From: Azospirillum baldaniorum
Lineage (GTDB): Bacteria > Pseudomonadota > Alphaproteobacteria > Azospirillales > Azospirillaceae
Length of the DNA stretch: 64,000 bases
NCBI RefSeq assembly: GCF_003119195.2
Contig: NZ_CP022262.1
Location: 629,001-693,000 of the forward strand
Reading direction: 5' to 3'
Part shown: positions 37,177-46,650 of the stretch, piece by piece
Layout of the letters: every line of letters starts with the position of its first letter
Numbering within the stretch: position 1 is the stretch's first letter
Notes under the pieces: model-generated
The model's database searches: none
What the model was told of the DNA's origin: nothing
The model's input: only the letters and a program-made list of their open reading frames with translations
Position numbers and translations under genes: made by a program

Positions 37177-38154
37177 TCACGCCTCCGCTGGGGCGCCGCC
37201 GCGGCCGGTCCAGACCGCCAGCAGGCCCTTCTGCAGCAGGATGAAGACGAACAGCAGGACGCCGATGGCGATCTTCGTCCACCAGCTGCTGAGGCTGCCG
37301 TCGAAGGTGATGTAGGTCTGGATCAGCCCCTGGATCAGCACGCCGATGAAGGTGCCGATCACGTAGCCGTAGCCGCCGGTCAGCTGGGTCCCCCCGATCA
37401 CCACCGCGGTGATGGTGTCCAGCTCCACCCCCGTCGCCGCCAGCGAATAGCCCGCTCCGGTGTAGAGCGAGAAGACGATCCCCGCCAGCCCGGCGAGCAG
37501 CCCCGACAGGGCGTAGACCGCCACCGTGGTGCGGCCCACCGGCACGCCCATCAGCTCCGCCGACTGCCGGTTGCCGCCCAGTGCGTAGAGGTTGGCGCCG
37601 AAGCGCGTCCAATGGGCGCAGACCACAGCGGCCGCCACCACCCCCAGCATCAGCAGCGCCGGCAGCGTCAGCTTGCCCCCGCCGTCGAAACGCAGCGCCA
37701 GATCGCCCAGCTCGGCGTAGAGCGGGTGGTTGATCGGAATGGAATCGGTGCTCAGCACGAAGCCGAGGCCGCGGGCGACGAACATGCCGGCCAGCGTGAC
37801 GATGAAGGGCGGCATCTGGAAAACGTGGATCACGGCGCCCATCGCGGCGCCGAAACCGCCGGCCACCGCCAGCGCCACCGCGAAGGCGGAGACGGGGTGC
37901 CAACCGCCCTGCTCGATCAGAACGGCCAGCAGCACGGTGGTGAAACCGATCACCGCCCCCACCGACAGGTCGATGCCGCCCGACAGGATCACGAAGGTCA
38001 TGCCGACCGCCGTGATGCCGAGGAAGGCGTTGTCGGTCAGCAGGTTGCCGACGACCCGCAACGAGGCGAAGTTGGGGAACTGCGCGGCGCAGAGCAGGAA
38101 GCCGACCACCAGGACGGCGCTGGTCACCAGCAGGGGAAGGAAGCGGTGGATCAT
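37177..38154 (-). CDS. yjfF: Sugar ABC transporter permease, YjfF-like
   Basis: Second permease of a furanose importer, 325 residues, eight or nine membrane helices, RbsC/AraH family (GGIDLSVGAVIGF and VIGGTQLTGGYGYVIG). The order of the four genes on this strand (binding protein, ATPase, two different permeases) is exactly that of E. coli ytfQ-ytfR-ytfT-yjfF, which imports galactofuranose and also accepts arabinofuranose. It overlaps the upstream permease gene, whose stop lies near 38159, by a few bases of intergenic spacing (4 bp). Last gene of the unit and convergent with pth. Confidence 0.88.
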   Translation of the reverse strand: MIHRFLPLLVTSAVLVVGFLLCAAQFPNFASLRVVGNLLTDNAFLGITAVGMTFVILSGGIDLSVGAVIGFTTVLLAVLIEQGGWHPVSAFAVALAVAGGFGAAMGAVIHVFQMPPFIVTLAGMFVARGLGFVLSTDSIPINHPLYAELGDLALRFDGGGKLTLPALLMLGVVAAAVVCAHWTRFGANLYALGGNRQSAELMGVPVGRTTVAVYALSGLLAGLAGIVFSLYTGAGYSLAATGVELDTITAVVIGGTQLTGGYGYVIGTFIGVLIQGLIQTYITFDGSLSSWWTKIAIGVLLFVFILLQKGLLAVWTGRGGAPAEA

Positions 38155-38158
38155 GGCG

Positions 38159-39223
38159 TCACGCTCCCGCGCTCGGGCTTGGGCTCTCGGGCTTGGCCCG
38201 TGGCGGAGTCGGCGGCCGGACCGGCGGCTGGGCGGGTCGGTGGCCGGCCGGGCGCGGCAGGAACAGGGTCAGGGTCGGCGACTGCAGCAGCAGGACGACC
38301 ATCAGGACGCCCGCCTTGACGATCAGGTTGAACTCCGGCTTGAAGCCGCTCAGCAGGATGCCGGTGTTCATGGCCTGGATGGTCAGCGCGCCCACCACCG
38401 ACAGCAGCAGCCCGAACCGGCCGCCGAGCAGGGACGTGCCGCCGACCACCACCGCCAAGATGGCGTCCAGCTCCAGCCACAGGCCGGCGTTGTTGGCGTC
38501 GGCGCCGCGGATGTCGGCGGCGACCACCAGACCGGCGACGGCGGCGCACAGGCCGCACCAGACATAGACGGCGACCAGCACGACCGGCGTGTTGACCCCC
38601 GCCCCGGCGCTGGACAGCCGGCTGACGCCGACCGCCTCGATCATCAGCCCCAGCGCGGTCATCCGGACCAGCAGTGCGGTCACCCCCAGCAGGACGGCGG
38701 TGATGACCACCGGCATCGGCACGGTCAGGAACGACCCGCTGCCGATGAAGGTGAGGCCGGGGCTGGTGAAGGTGACGATCTGCCCCTCGGTGACCAGCTG
38801 GGCGATACCGCGGCCGGCGACCATCAGGATCAGGGTGGCGACGATCGGCTGGATGCGCAGGACGGCCACCAGAAGCCCGTTCCACAGGCCGCAGAGCAGG
38901 CCGGCCGCCAGCGACGCCGCCAGCACCGGGGTCAAGCCCCAGCCCGCCTGGGTCAGGGTGGCGGCGACCGCGCCGGAAATCGCCATCACCGCGCCCACCG
39001 ACAGGTCGACGCCGCGGGTGGCGATGACCATGGTCATGCCGATGGCGAGCAGCGCCACCGGGGCGCCGCGGTTCAGCACGTCGATCAGGCTGCCGAACAG
39101 CCGGCCGTCCTGCAGACGGATCGAAAAGAAGTCGGGGAAGAGCAGCCAGTTGGCCAGCAGCACGGCAGCCAGCGCGCCGTATTGCGGCAGGTTGCGCGAC
39201 GGGCCGGGGGCTGACCGCGTCAT
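38159..39223 (-). CDS. ytfT: Sugar ABC transporter permease, YtfT-like
   Basis: First permease of the furanose importer, 354 residues. RbsC-family features are RGVDLSVGAVMAISG and VVVGGTSLLGGRFGLL. The last 40 residues are a proline-rich, probably disordered cytoplasmic tail (AGHRPAQPPVRPPTPP), longer than in E. coli YtfT. The ATG at 39223 overlaps the ATPase stop by 4 bp. It works as a heterodimer with the YjfF-like protein. Confidence 0.88.
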   Translation of the reverse strand: MTRSAPGPSRNLPQYGALAAVLLANWLLFPDFFSIRLQDGRLFGSLIDVLNRGAPVALLAIGMTMVIATRGVDLSVGAVMAISGAVAATLTQAGWGLTPVLAASLAAGLLCGLWNGLLVAVLRIQPIVATLILMVAGRGIAQLVTEGQIVTFTSPGLTFIGSGSFLTVPMPVVITAVLLGVTALLVRMTALGLMIEAVGVSRLSSAGAGVNTPVVLVAVYVWCGLCAAVAGLVVAADIRGADANNAGLWLELDAILAVVVGGTSLLGGRFGLLLSVVGALTIQAMNTGILLSGFKPEFNLIVKAGVLMVVLLLQSPTLTLFLPRPAGHRPAQPPVRPPTPPRAKPESPSPSAGA

Positions 39224-40770
39224 GGGCGCGGCTCCTCGGGAACGGACTCCGACGCGATGGCGGCGACGATGCGGTCCACGGCGACCTCCCCTCCCCTCAG
39301 CTCCGCCACATGGCGGCGGTCGCGCAGCACGACGACGCGGCGGCTGTAGGCGACGATCTCCTCAAGCTCCGACGAGACGACCAGCAGGGCCATGCCGTCG
39401 GCGCACAGCCGCTCGATCAGGCGGATGATCTCGGCGTGGGCGCCGACGTCGATGCCGCGCGTCGGCTCGTCGAGGATCAGCAGGCGCGGCTCGGTCGCCA
39501 GCCAGCGGGCGAGCAGCGCCTTCTGCTGGTTGCCGCCGGACAGGAGCTGGATCGGCTGCTCGGCGTGCGGCGTGCGGATGTCGAGCAGGCGGATGAAGCG
39601 GTCGGCGATCTCCTCCTGGCGGCAGCGCGGGATCGGCCGCAGCCAGCCCTGGCGGGCCTGGAGCGCCAGGATGATGTTCTCGCGCACCGACAGCGCGCCG
39701 ACGATGCCCTCCTTCTTGCGGTCCTCCGGGCAGAAGCCGAAGCCGAGGCGGATGGCGTCGCGCGGCCCGCGCAGCCGCACCGCCTGGCCGTCCACCGCCG
39801 CCTCGCCGCGGTCGGCGCGGTCCATGCCGAAGACCAGCCGCGCCGTCTCCGTCCGTCCGGAGCCGAGCAGCCCGGCGAGCCCCACCACCTCGCCGGGGCG
39901 GATGTCGAGGTCGAAGGGCTCGACGCTGCGCGCCTTGCCGTAGCCGCGGAAGCGGACCAGCGGCGGCCGGGCGTCCTCCTCCGCGTCGTCCGCCGGCGGG
40001 GCGATGCGGTGGGCCACCGCTTCCAATTCCCGCCCCAGCATCATGGCGACGAGGTCGAGGCGCGGCAGTTCCGCGGTGCGCCGCTCCCCCACCAGGCGGC
40101 CGTTGCGCAGCACGGTGATGCGGTCGCACAGCGCGTAGACCTGGTCGAGGAAATGGGTGACGAAGACGATGCCGATGCCGCGCGAGCGCAGGGTCCGCAT
40201 CACCTTGAAGAGGACCGCCACCTCCTGCGCGTCGAGGCTGGCGGTCGGCTCGTCGAGGATCAGCACCTTGGCCGACATGTCCACCGCGCGGGCGATGGCA
40301 ACGATCTGCTGCGTCGCCACCGAGAAGCGGCCGAGCGGCGCCGTCACGTCGAGGGTCAGGCCGTAAGGGATCAGCACCGCCCGCGCCCGCCGCCGCATGG
40401 CGCCGCGGTCGACCAAGCCGAAGCGCATGGGTTGCCGGCCAAGGAACAGGTTCTCCGCCACCGACAGGTTCGGCAGCAGGTTCACCTCCTGATAGACGGT
40501 GCCGATGTGCAGGCGTTGCGCCTCCTCCACGCCGCGCGGGGCGATCGCCCGCCCCTCCAGCGTCACGGTGCCGGCGTCGCGCTGGTAGACGCCGGTCAGG
40601 GTCTTGATCAGCGTCGACTTTCCGGCGCCGTTCTCGCCGAGGAGGGCGTGGATCTCGCCGTGGCGCACGGTGAAGTCCACGCCGTCGAGCGCCTGGACGC
40701 CCAGGAAGGCCTTGGACAGACCGCGGATCGCCAGAAGCGGCGGGGACGCGGTGGGGGTGGGGTCCGTCAT
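39220..40770 (-). CDS. ytfR: Sugar ABC transporter ATPase, YtfR-like (double nucleotide-binding domain)
   Basis: Tandem ABC ATPase of the sugar type, 516 residues. First domain: GENGAGKST, the signature in FSVATQQIVAIARA (a weak LSGGQ, as is usual for the first domain here) and LDEPTASLD. Second domain: GLLGSGRTE in place of a classical Walker [16 protein letters not shown] and [12 protein letters not shown]. Thus only one canonical P-loop, typical of RbsA/MglA proteins. ATG 40770; the open frame upstream is a shadow of the binding-protein gene. It overlaps the first permease by 4 bp. Confidence 0.9.
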   Translation of the reverse strand: MTDPTPTASPPLLAIRGLSKAFLGVQALDGVDFTVRHGEIHALLGENGAGKSTLIKTLTGVYQRDAGTVTLEGRAIAPRGVEEAQRLHIGTVYQEVNLLPNLSVAENLFLGRQPMRFGLVDRGAMRRRARAVLIPYGLTLDVTAPLGRFSVATQQIVAIARAVDMSAKVLILDEPTASLDAQEVAVLFKVMRTLRSRGIGIVFVTHFLDQVYALCDRITVLRNGRLVGERRTAELPRLDLVAMMLGRELEAVAHRIAPPADDAEEDARPPLVRFRGYGKARSVEPFDLDIRPGEVVGLAGLLGSGRTETARLVFGMDRADRGEAAVDGQAVRLRGPRDAIRLGFGFCPEDRKKEGIVGALSVRENIILALQARQGWLRPIPRCRQEEIADRFIRLLDIRTPHAEQPIQLLSGGNQQKALLARWLATEPRLLILDEPTRGIDVGAHAEIIRLIERLCADGMALLVVSSELEEIVAYSRRVVVLRDRRHVAELRGGEVAVDRIVAAIASESVPEEPRP

Positions 40771-40808
40771 GCGGGGGGCCTTGCCGGCAGTTCCGTGGGA
40801 CGGCCGGG

Positions 40809-41774
40809 TCAGTAGGCGTCCTTGCGGCGTTCGTACTCGGCCTTGGCGGTGTCCGGGGTGAACAGCGCCGATTCCGTCTGGATCCATTTCGGCGGCGCCT
40901 TGCCGTCCTTCTTGAAGGCGACCAGCGCATCGAAGGCCGGGCCGGCCATGTTCGGGGTCAGCTCCACGGTCGCGTTCGCCTCGCCCTCGGCCATCGCCTT
41001 GAAGATGTCGGGCACGCCGTCGATGGACACGACCAGGATGTCCTTGCCCGGCTTCAGCCCGGCCTCCTTGATCGCCTGAATGGCGCCGACCGCCATGTCG
41101 TCGTTGTGGGCGTAGACCGCGCAGATGCCCTTGCCGCCGTTCTCCGCCTTGATGAAGCTCTCCATCACCTCCTTGCCCTTGGCGCGGGTGAAGTCGCCGG
41201 ACTGGGTGCGGACGATCTTCATGCCGGGAGTCTTGGCGACGACCTCGTCGAAGCCCTTCTTGCGGTTGATGGCGGGGGAGGAGCCGACGGTGCCCTGGAG
41301 TTCGACCACGTTGCAGGTGCCGCCGGTCTGCTTGGCCAGCCACTCGCCGGCGACCCGGCCCTCCAGCACCGTGTCGGAGGTGACGGCGGTCATGTAGAGG
41401 CCCGGGTCGCGGGTCTCAATCTGGCGGTCGAGCAGGACAACGGGGATCTTCGCCTCCTTGGCCTCCTTCAGCACCGAATCCCAGCCGGTCGCCACCACGG
41501 GGGCGATGAAGATGGCGTCCACGCCCTGGGCGACGAAGGAGCGCACGGCCTTGATCTGGTTCTCCTGCTTCTGCTGGGCGTCGGAGATCTTCAGATCGAT
41601 CCCGCGCTTCTCGGCTTCCGCCTTGGCGGTCTTGGTCTCGGCGGCGCGCCAGCCCGATTCCGAGCCGATCTGCGAGAAGCCGACCACCAGCTTCTTGTCG
41701 GCGGCCTGCGCGCCGCCGAGCCCGATCAACAAGGCCGCGGCGGCAGCGGCGGAGATCAGCCATGTCCTGGACAT
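40809..41774 (-). CDS. ytfQ: Furanose-binding periplasmic protein, YtfQ-like
   Basis: Periplasmic sugar-binding protein of the RbsB/YtfQ family, 321 residues, with a Sec signal peptide (MSRTWLISAAAAAALLIGLGGAQA). YtfQ-specific text: VVGFSQIGSESGWRAAET, the AIFIAPVVATGWDSVL and VVLLDRQIE regions, and NMAGPAFDAL. The expected ligand is a furanose sugar such as galactofuranose or L-arabinofuranose; the second is favoured because the promoter shares an element with the arabinose genes. First gene of the ytfQRT-yjfF operon, which is read leftwards. Confidence 0.9.
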   Translation of the reverse strand: MSRTWLISAAAAAALLIGLGGAQAADKKLVVGFSQIGSESGWRAAETKTAKAEAEKRGIDLKISDAQQKQENQIKAVRSFVAQGVDAIFIAPVVATGWDSVLKEAKEAKIPVVLLDRQIETRDPGLYMTAVTSDTVLEGRVAGEWLAKQTGGTCNVVELQGTVGSSPAINRKKGFDEVVAKTPGMKIVRTQSGDFTRAKGKEVMESFIKAENGGKGICAVYAHNDDMAVGAIQAIKEAGLKPGKDILVVSIDGVPDIFKAMAEGEANATVELTPNMAGPAFDALVAFKKDGKAPPKWIQTESALFTPDTAKAEYERRKDAY

Positions 41775-41861
41775 ACCGTTTCACTCCCCTGGGTGTCTTG
41801 TCATCGATCCGGGCAACCCCGGCGACCCGCCTGTGCCCGCTCGCATCTGTTCGTTGCGCCA

Positions 41862-41915
41862 ACATTAGGCGTCAAAAACCATATCTGTCCAATACGATTC
41901 TCGACCGAAGCGATA
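41862..41915 (-). promoter_or_regulatory. Promoter and operator of ytfQRT-yjfF (shared arabinose element, copy 1)
   Basis: Read on the minus strand: TATCGC, 12 bases, TCGTATTGGAC (41897-41887), and a -10-like TAATGT (41867-41862) 18 bases after the -35-like TGGACA. The same parts at the same spacing occur before the araB gene (45.5 kb), and a variant occurs before chvE (46.6 kb). It lies about 88 bp before the ytfQ ATG. GbpR, encoded next to the other copies, is the obvious candidate regulator. Confidence 0.7.
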
Positions 41916-41966
41916 CCGAAACCGGCATGATCGCCCGATGCGGGCAAAGCGTTGCCGGTCCTTCCC

Positions 41967-43550
41967 TCAGACCTCTCCGGGCACACCGTCAATCCGCCGC
42001 CACAGGCCGAGCGGGTTGCCGTCGCGCAGCGCCTCCGGCAGCAGGGCGGCGGGGATGTCCTGGTAGCAGACCGGGCGCAGGAAGCGCCGGATCGCCAAGG
42101 TGCCAACCGAGGTGGTCCGGCTGTCCGAGGTCGCCGGAAAGGGGCCACCATGCACCATGGCGTGGCAGACCTCGACGCCCGTCGGCCAGCCGTTGGCCAG
42201 GATTCGGCCCGCCTTGCGTTCCAGGGTCGGCAGCAGCGCCGCCACGGCGTCGCCGTCCGCCGGCTCCATCTGCACGGTCGCGGTGAGCTGGCCCTCCAGC
42301 CGCTCGGCGACGGTCCGCATCGCTGCGACGTCCGGGCAACGGATCAGCAGCGACGCCGCCCCGAACACCTCGTCCTGCAGAGCCGGGTCGGCGAGAAAGG
42401 CGTCGGCCGTCGTGCCGAACAAAGCCGCTTGCGCCTGGTTGGGGCCGGAACAGGCCAGCCCGCGGGCGAGCGTCGCCACGGCGGCGCTTCCGGACAGCCG
42501 CGCCACCCCCGAATCATAGGCGGCCTGGATGGCCGGGGTCAGCATGGTCGAGGCGGCGCTGCCGCCCAGCGCATCCACCGCGGTGGCCAGGAAGCGGTCG
42601 AGGTCCGGCCCGTCGACGCCCAGCAGGATGCCGGGGTTGGTGCAGAACTGGCCGGCGCCCATGGTCAGCGACGCCACGAAGCCCTTGCCCAGCGCCTCCG
42701 CCCGCGCGGCCAGCGCCGCCGGCATCAGGAAGACCGGGTTGATGCTGCTCATCTCCGCATAGACCGGGATCGGTTCGGGCCGGCGGGCCGCCGCTTCCAT
42801 CAAAGCCAAGCCGCCGCGGCGCGAGCCGGTGAAGCCCACCGCCTTGATGCGCGGGTCGGTCACCAGCGCCGTTCCGATGGGGGTGCCGACGCCGAACAGC
42901 AGCGAGAAGACGCCCTCGGGCAATCCGCAGGAGGCCACCGCCGCCCGGATGGCCCGGCCAACCAGCTCCGACGTGCCGGGATGGGCGGAGTGGCCCTTGA
43001 CCACCACCGGACAGCCGGCGGCCAGCGCCGACGCGGTGTCGCCCCCGGCCACCGAGAAGGCCAGCGGGAAATTCGACGCGCCGAACACCGCGACCGGGCC
43101 GAGCGGGATGTGGCGCTGCCGGACGTCGGGACGCGGCAGCGGCGTGCGCTCCGGCTGAGCCGGGTCGATGCGGGCTTCCAGCCAGCCGCCCTCGCGCACC
43201 GTCTGGGCGAACAGGCGGAGCTGGCCGACGGTGCGCCCGCGCTCCCCCTCCAGCCGGGGGCGCGGCAGGCCGCTCTCGGCCATGGCGCGGAGGATCAGAT
43301 CGTCGCCGAGGTCGAGGATGTTGGCGGCGATGGTCTCCAAGAAGGCGGCCCGCGCCTCCAGCCCGGTCTCGCGAAAGGCGTCGAAGGCGGCCCAGGCCAG
43401 CGCGCAGGCGCGCTCGACCTCCGCCGCCCCGCCGCCGCCGAAGACCGGCTCCAGCTCCGCGCCGGTGGCGGGATCGACGGCGCGCAAGGCGCCGTCGGAG
43501 CCGCGGTGGCCGCGGGCGCCGATCAGCATCTCGCCGGTGATGGTCATCAT
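41967..43550 (-). CDS. araE: 2,5-dioxovalerate (alpha-ketoglutarate semialdehyde) dehydrogenase
   Basis: NAD(P)-dependent aldehyde dehydrogenase, 527 residues, that oxidises alpha-ketoglutarate semialdehyde to 2-oxoglutarate, the last step of the non-phosphorylative L-arabinose pathway (AraE in A. brasilense naming, not the E. coli permease). Catalytic residues E266 (YAEMSSINP) and C303 ([10 protein letters not shown]) are present; [23 protein letters not shown] matches KGSA dehydrogenases of the type that handle hydroxyproline, glucarate and arabinose products. ATG 43550 follows GGGAGACCC. Third gene of the araB-araD-araE unit read leftwards. Confidence 0.88.
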   Translation of the reverse strand: MMTITGEMLIGARGHRGSDGALRAVDPATGAELEPVFGGGGAAEVERACALAWAAFDAFRETGLEARAAFLETIAANILDLGDDLILRAMAESGLPRPRLEGERGRTVGQLRLFAQTVREGGWLEARIDPAQPERTPLPRPDVRQRHIPLGPVAVFGASNFPLAFSVAGGDTASALAAGCPVVVKGHSAHPGTSELVGRAIRAAVASCGLPEGVFSLLFGVGTPIGTALVTDPRIKAVGFTGSRRGGLALMEAAARRPEPIPVYAEMSSINPVFLMPAALAARAEALGKGFVASLTMGAGQFCTNPGILLGVDGPDLDRFLATAVDALGGSAASTMLTPAIQAAYDSGVARLSGSAAVATLARGLACSGPNQAQAALFGTTADAFLADPALQDEVFGAASLLIRCPDVAAMRTVAERLEGQLTATVQMEPADGDAVAALLPTLERKAGRILANGWPTGVEVCHAMVHGGPFPATSDSRTTSVGTLAIRRFLRPVCYQDIPAALLPEALRDGNPLGLWRRIDGVPGEV

Positions 43551-43584
43551 GGGTCTCCCGGTTTGGCGAGGGGTGGCGCCGTCC

Positions 43585-44511
43585 TCAGCGCGCCCAGCGC
43601 AGGACCAGCGGGTCGAGGCGGCGGGCGGCGTCGAGCAGGCCGGCGCGGCTGGCCGGGTGCGGGTCCGCCAGCGGGTGGCGCACGGCGTCACAGGCGATGA
43701 TGCCGCCCTCCTTCATCAGGATCTTGGCGGTGGCGAGGCCGCATTGGCGGTTCTCGTGGTTGATCAGCGGCAGCCATCGCCCGTAGGCCGCCACCGCCGC
43801 CTCACGGTCGCCGGCCAGGAAGGAATCGACAATCTGGCGGATGCCGTCGGGATAACCGCCGCCCGTCATGGCGCCGGTGGCCCCGGCGTCGAGATCGGCC
43901 AGCAGGGTGATCGCCTCCTCGCCGTCCCAAGGTCCCTCGATGGCGTCGCCGCCCAGCTCGATCAGCCGGCGCAGCTTGGCCGCGGCCTGCGGCACCTCGA
44001 TTTTGAAGTAGGCGACGTTGGCGATCTCCCGCGCCATGCGGGCCAGCAGCTCCGCCGACAGCGCGGTGCCGCTGACCGGGGCGTCCTGGATCATGATCGG
44101 GATGTCGATGGCGTCGGACACCCGCTGGAAGAAGGCGGTGATGCCCGCCTCGGGCACGCGGATGGTGGCGCCGTGGTAGGGCGGCATGACCATCACCATG
44201 GCCGCCCCAAGCTCCTGGGCGCGGCGGCTGCGCGCGGCGCAGGCGGCGGTGCTGAAATGGGTGGTGGTGACGATGACCGGCACCCGCCCGGCGACGTGGC
44301 CGAGGATGGTCTCCATCAGCAGTTCCCGCTCGGCGTCGGTCAGCACGAACTGCTCGGAGAAGTTGGCGAGGATGCACAGGCCGTCGGAGCCGGCGTCGAT
44401 CATGAAATCGACGCAGCGCGTCTGCCCGGCGAGGTCGAGGTCCCCCGTCTCGGTGAAGATGGTGGGGACGACGGGGAACACTCCCCGGTAGGGACGGGCG
44501 CTGGGGTCCAT
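43585..44511 (-). CDS. araD: L-2-keto-3-deoxyarabonate dehydratase (DapA family)
   Basis: Class I aldolase-fold enzyme of the dihydrodipicolinate synthase family, 308 residues, that dehydrates L-2-keto-3-deoxyarabonate to alpha-ketoglutarate semialdehyde (AraD in A. brasilense naming, unrelated to ribulose-5-phosphate epimerase). The Schiff-base lysine is K170 in [24 protein letters not shown] at the start and the [15 protein letters not shown] region are as in the arabinose branch of the family. ATG 44511 has AAGGA upstream. It sits between the lactonase and the semialdehyde dehydrogenase genes, the expected order of a pathway operon. Confidence 0.87.
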   Translation of the reverse strand: MDPSARPYRGVFPVVPTIFTETGDLDLAGQTRCVDFMIDAGSDGLCILANFSEQFVLTDAERELLMETILGHVAGRVPVIVTTTHFSTAACAARSRRAQELGAAMVMVMPPYHGATIRVPEAGITAFFQRVSDAIDIPIMIQDAPVSGTALSAELLARMAREIANVAYFKIEVPQAAAKLRRLIELGGDAIEGPWDGEEAITLLADLDAGATGAMTGGGYPDGIRQIVDSFLAGDREAAVAAYGRWLPLINHENRQCGLATAKILMKEGGIIACDAVRHPLADPHPASRAGLLDAARRLDPLVLRWAR

Positions 44512-44551
44512 GGCCGTTGGGGTCCTTCTGTCGGGTATGCGGAGGAGCCGG

Positions 44552-45451
44552 TCAGCCCGGCGGATGCCCGAAGCGGCCGGGTGGCAGGCCGCGAACGCCG
44601 CCGGGATCGCACTCGAACAGCGCGCCGGCCAGCGGTTCGTCCGGCCGGCCGTCGCGGCCGATGCCATGCGCCGCGGTGGTCACGAACAGCCGGTCGAGGG
44701 CGGGACCGGCGAAGACGCAGGAGGTGACGCGCGACACCGGCAGCGCGATCGCACGGTCGAGCGTGCCGTCGGGCCGGAAGCGGCTGACCCGTCCGCCGTC
44801 CCAATGGGCCACCCACAGGCCGCCCTCGGCGTCGCAGGTCATGCCGTCGGGATAGCCGTCGGCCTCGGCGAAGCGGATGTGGGCGCGCTTGCCGGACAGC
44901 CGTCCCGCGCCGTCCAGGTCGAAGGCATGGATCGTCCGCGCCGCGCTGTCGGTGTGGTAGAGCGTCCGCCCGTCCGGGGACAGGGCTGGGCCGTTGGCGA
45001 CGGTGTAGCCCTCATCCATGCGGGTGATCGACCCGTCGGGGTCGAGCCGGTGGAAGGCGCCGGACGGCGTTTCCTCCCCGTCATCCATGCTGCCGATCCA
45101 CAGGCGCCCCTGCGCGTCGGCCTTGGCGTCGTTCAGCCGGTTGCCCGGCCGGTCGGGGTCGATCCGCGCCAGTTCCCCGGCGATCACCGCGCGGCCCGGC
45201 TCCAACCGCAGGCGGACCACCCGGCGCGAGCGCAGCCCGGCGATGAAGCCGTCGCCATCGGCGCATTCCACCAGCCAGCAGGCCGCGTCCTCCAGCGCCC
45301 AGTCCGCTTGGGACCCGTCGTCGAGCCCGTGGCGCAGAATCCGCGATCCGTGGATGTCGACGAAGAAGACGGCGCCCTGCTCCGGCGACCACAGCGGGCC
45401 TTCGCCCAGGAGCGCCCGGGCGGGCCAGACGCAACGAACCTCCTGCGGCAT
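44552..45451 (-). CDS. araB: L-arabinolactonase (SMP-30/gluconolactonase family)
   Basis: Six-bladed beta-propeller lactonase, 299 residues, expected to open L-arabino-1,4-lactone to L-arabonate (AraB in A. brasilense naming, not ribulokinase). SMP-30 landmarks: LGEGPLWSPEQGAVFFVDI with its metal-ligand Glu, RLNDAKADAQGRLWIGSM, NGPALSPDGRTLYHTDS and YPDGMTCDAEGGLWVA. The ATG at 45451 has GGGAGG upstream; the open frame towards 45580 crosses the promoter. First gene of the leftward araB-araD-araE operon, divergent from the regulator gene. Confidence 0.87.
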   Translation of the reverse strand: MPQEVRCVWPARALLGEGPLWSPEQGAVFFVDIHGSRILRHGLDDGSQADWALEDAACWLVECADGDGFIAGLRSRRVVRLRLEPGRAVIAGELARIDPDRPGNRLNDAKADAQGRLWIGSMDDGEETPSGAFHRLDPDGSITRMDEGYTVANGPALSPDGRTLYHTDSAARTIHAFDLDGAGRLSGKRAHIRFAEADGYPDGMTCDAEGGLWVAHWDGGRVSRFRPDGTLDRAIALPVSRVTSCVFAGPALDRLFVTTAAHGIGRDGRPDEPLAGALFECDPGGVRGLPPGRFGHPPG

Positions 45452-45503
45452 GCCGTGTCGCCTCCCCCTCGCGGTCCCGTTCTGAATTTTGTTGACCATG
45501 CCA

Positions 45504-45556
45504 ACAATAGAGAGCGTTCTGATAATCGTCCAATACGAATATCGGCGCCGGCGATA
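45504..45556 (-). promoter_or_regulatory. Promoter and operator of araBDE (shared arabinose element, copy 2)
   Basis: On the minus strand: TATCGC (45556-45551), 12 bases, TCGTATTGGAC (45538-45528), -35-like TGGACG, then 17 bases to a -10-like TATTGT (45509-45504), about 53 bp before the araB ATG. Spacing between the two conserved blocks is identical to copy 1. The region is shared with the divergent gbpR gene, so GbpR could also control itself here. Confidence 0.7.
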
Positions 45557-45567
45557 CGAGATTTCGT

Positions 45568-46650
45568 ATGCCGACGCCATCGCCAGACCGGAGGCCCCCG
45601 CCCGTGACCCCGCACCGTTTCCCGGCCAACTGGTTCCTCAAGGCCCGGCTGAAGCTGCGCCATCTCCAGCTGTTCGTGGCGCTGGACGAGCACCGCAACC
45701 TGCACCGCGCCGCCGCCAGCCTGACCATGTCGCAGCCCGCCGCCTCGAAGCTGCTGGGCGACCTGGAGGAGTCGCTGGGCGTCACCCTGTTCGAACGCCA
45801 TGGCCGCGGCGTTGAGCCGAACTGGTACGGCGGCCTGATGATCCGCCACGCGCGGGCGATCCTCAGCGGCCTGCAGGAGGCGGGGGAGGAGCTGAACGAC
45901 CTGCTGGCCGGCCACAGCGGCAGCGTCTCCATCGGCACGGTGATGGCCCCGGCGGTGGAGCTGGTGGTGCCGGTGATCACCACGCTGACCCGCGATCACC
46001 CCGACCTGAAGATCGCCGTGGCGGTGGAGACCAGCGACGTGCTGGCCGAGCGGGTCCGGCAGGGCGTCATGGATTTCGCGATCGGCCGCCTGCCCGACCA
46101 CGTCGACGCCGCGTGCTTCGAGTATCAGGAGATCAGCAGCGAGGAGCTGTGCTTCGTCTGCCGCGACGGCCACCCGCTGCTGCGGCTCGGCCGCCCGCTG
46201 ACCGCGGCCGATCTGGTGGACGCCACCTGGATTCTCCAGCCCCTGGGGAGCCTGCTGCGCAGCCGGGTCGAGGCGCTGTTCCGCGCCGAGGGGGTTTCGC
46301 CGCCGCGCAAGGTGATCGAAAGCGCCTCCCCGGTCATCTCGCTGGCGATGGTGGCCGAGAACGATTCGGTCACCGTCTTCGCCCGCGCGCTCGCCCAGGT
46401 GTTTTCCCCCACCGGGAGCTGCACCATCGTGCCCTTCCACAAGCGCTTCAGCGTCGAGCCCTACGGCATCTTCTGGCTGAAGGACCGCCCGCTGTCGCCG
46501 GGCGCCCGCACCGCCCTGGCCGCCTTGCGGGCGGCGTCCGACGCCAAGATGCGCCGCGCGCTGGAAACGCCGCAGCCCAGCCTCTCAAGTGATACCGACC
46601 CTCCAAGTGATATCGAAATGTGTATGAATTCCGCCAATAATCGTATTTGA
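45568..46650 (+). CDS. gbpR: LysR-type regulator, GbpR-like
   Basis: Transcription regulator of the LysR family, 360 residues. The helix-turn-helix is at about 28-90 (RHLQLFVALDEHRNLHRAA, SQPAASKLLGDLEESLGV, LFERHGRGVEPNWYG), followed by the inducer-binding domain. GbpR proteins control the sugar-binding protein gene chvE/sbpA in response to galactose, arabinose or fucose; the gene lies directly beside chvE here. The start is ATG 45568; a GTG at 45604 is possible. The last 20 codons lie in DNA that also forms the upstream part of the chvE promoter, and the stop codon overlaps its -35 box. Confidence 0.85.
   Translation: MPTPSPDRRPPPVTPHRFPANWFLKARLKLRHLQLFVALDEHRNLHRAAASLTMSQPAASKLLGDLEESLGVTLFERHGRGVEPNWYGGLMIRHARAILSGLQEAGEELNDLLAGHSGSVSIGTVMAPAVELVVPVITTLTRDHPDLKIAVAVETSDVLAERVRQGVMDFAIGRLPDHVDAACFEYQEISSEELCFVCRDGHPLLRLGRPLTAADLVDATWILQPLGSLLRSRVEALFRAEGVSPPRKVIESASPVISLAMVAENDSVTVFARALAQVFSPTGSCTIVPFHKRFSVEPYGIFWLKDRPLSPGARTALAALRAASDAKMRRALETPQPSLSSDTDPPSDIEMCMNSANNRI
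46586..46616 (+). repeat. Direct repeat CAAGTGATAyCGA x2 upstream of chvE promoter
   Basis: CAAGTGATACCGA (46586-46598) and CAAGTGATATCGA (46604-46616) differ at one base and are 18 bp apart. They lie at the 3' end of gbpR, about 30 bp upstream of the chvE -35 region, so they may be additional regulator contacts. Confidence 0.45.
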
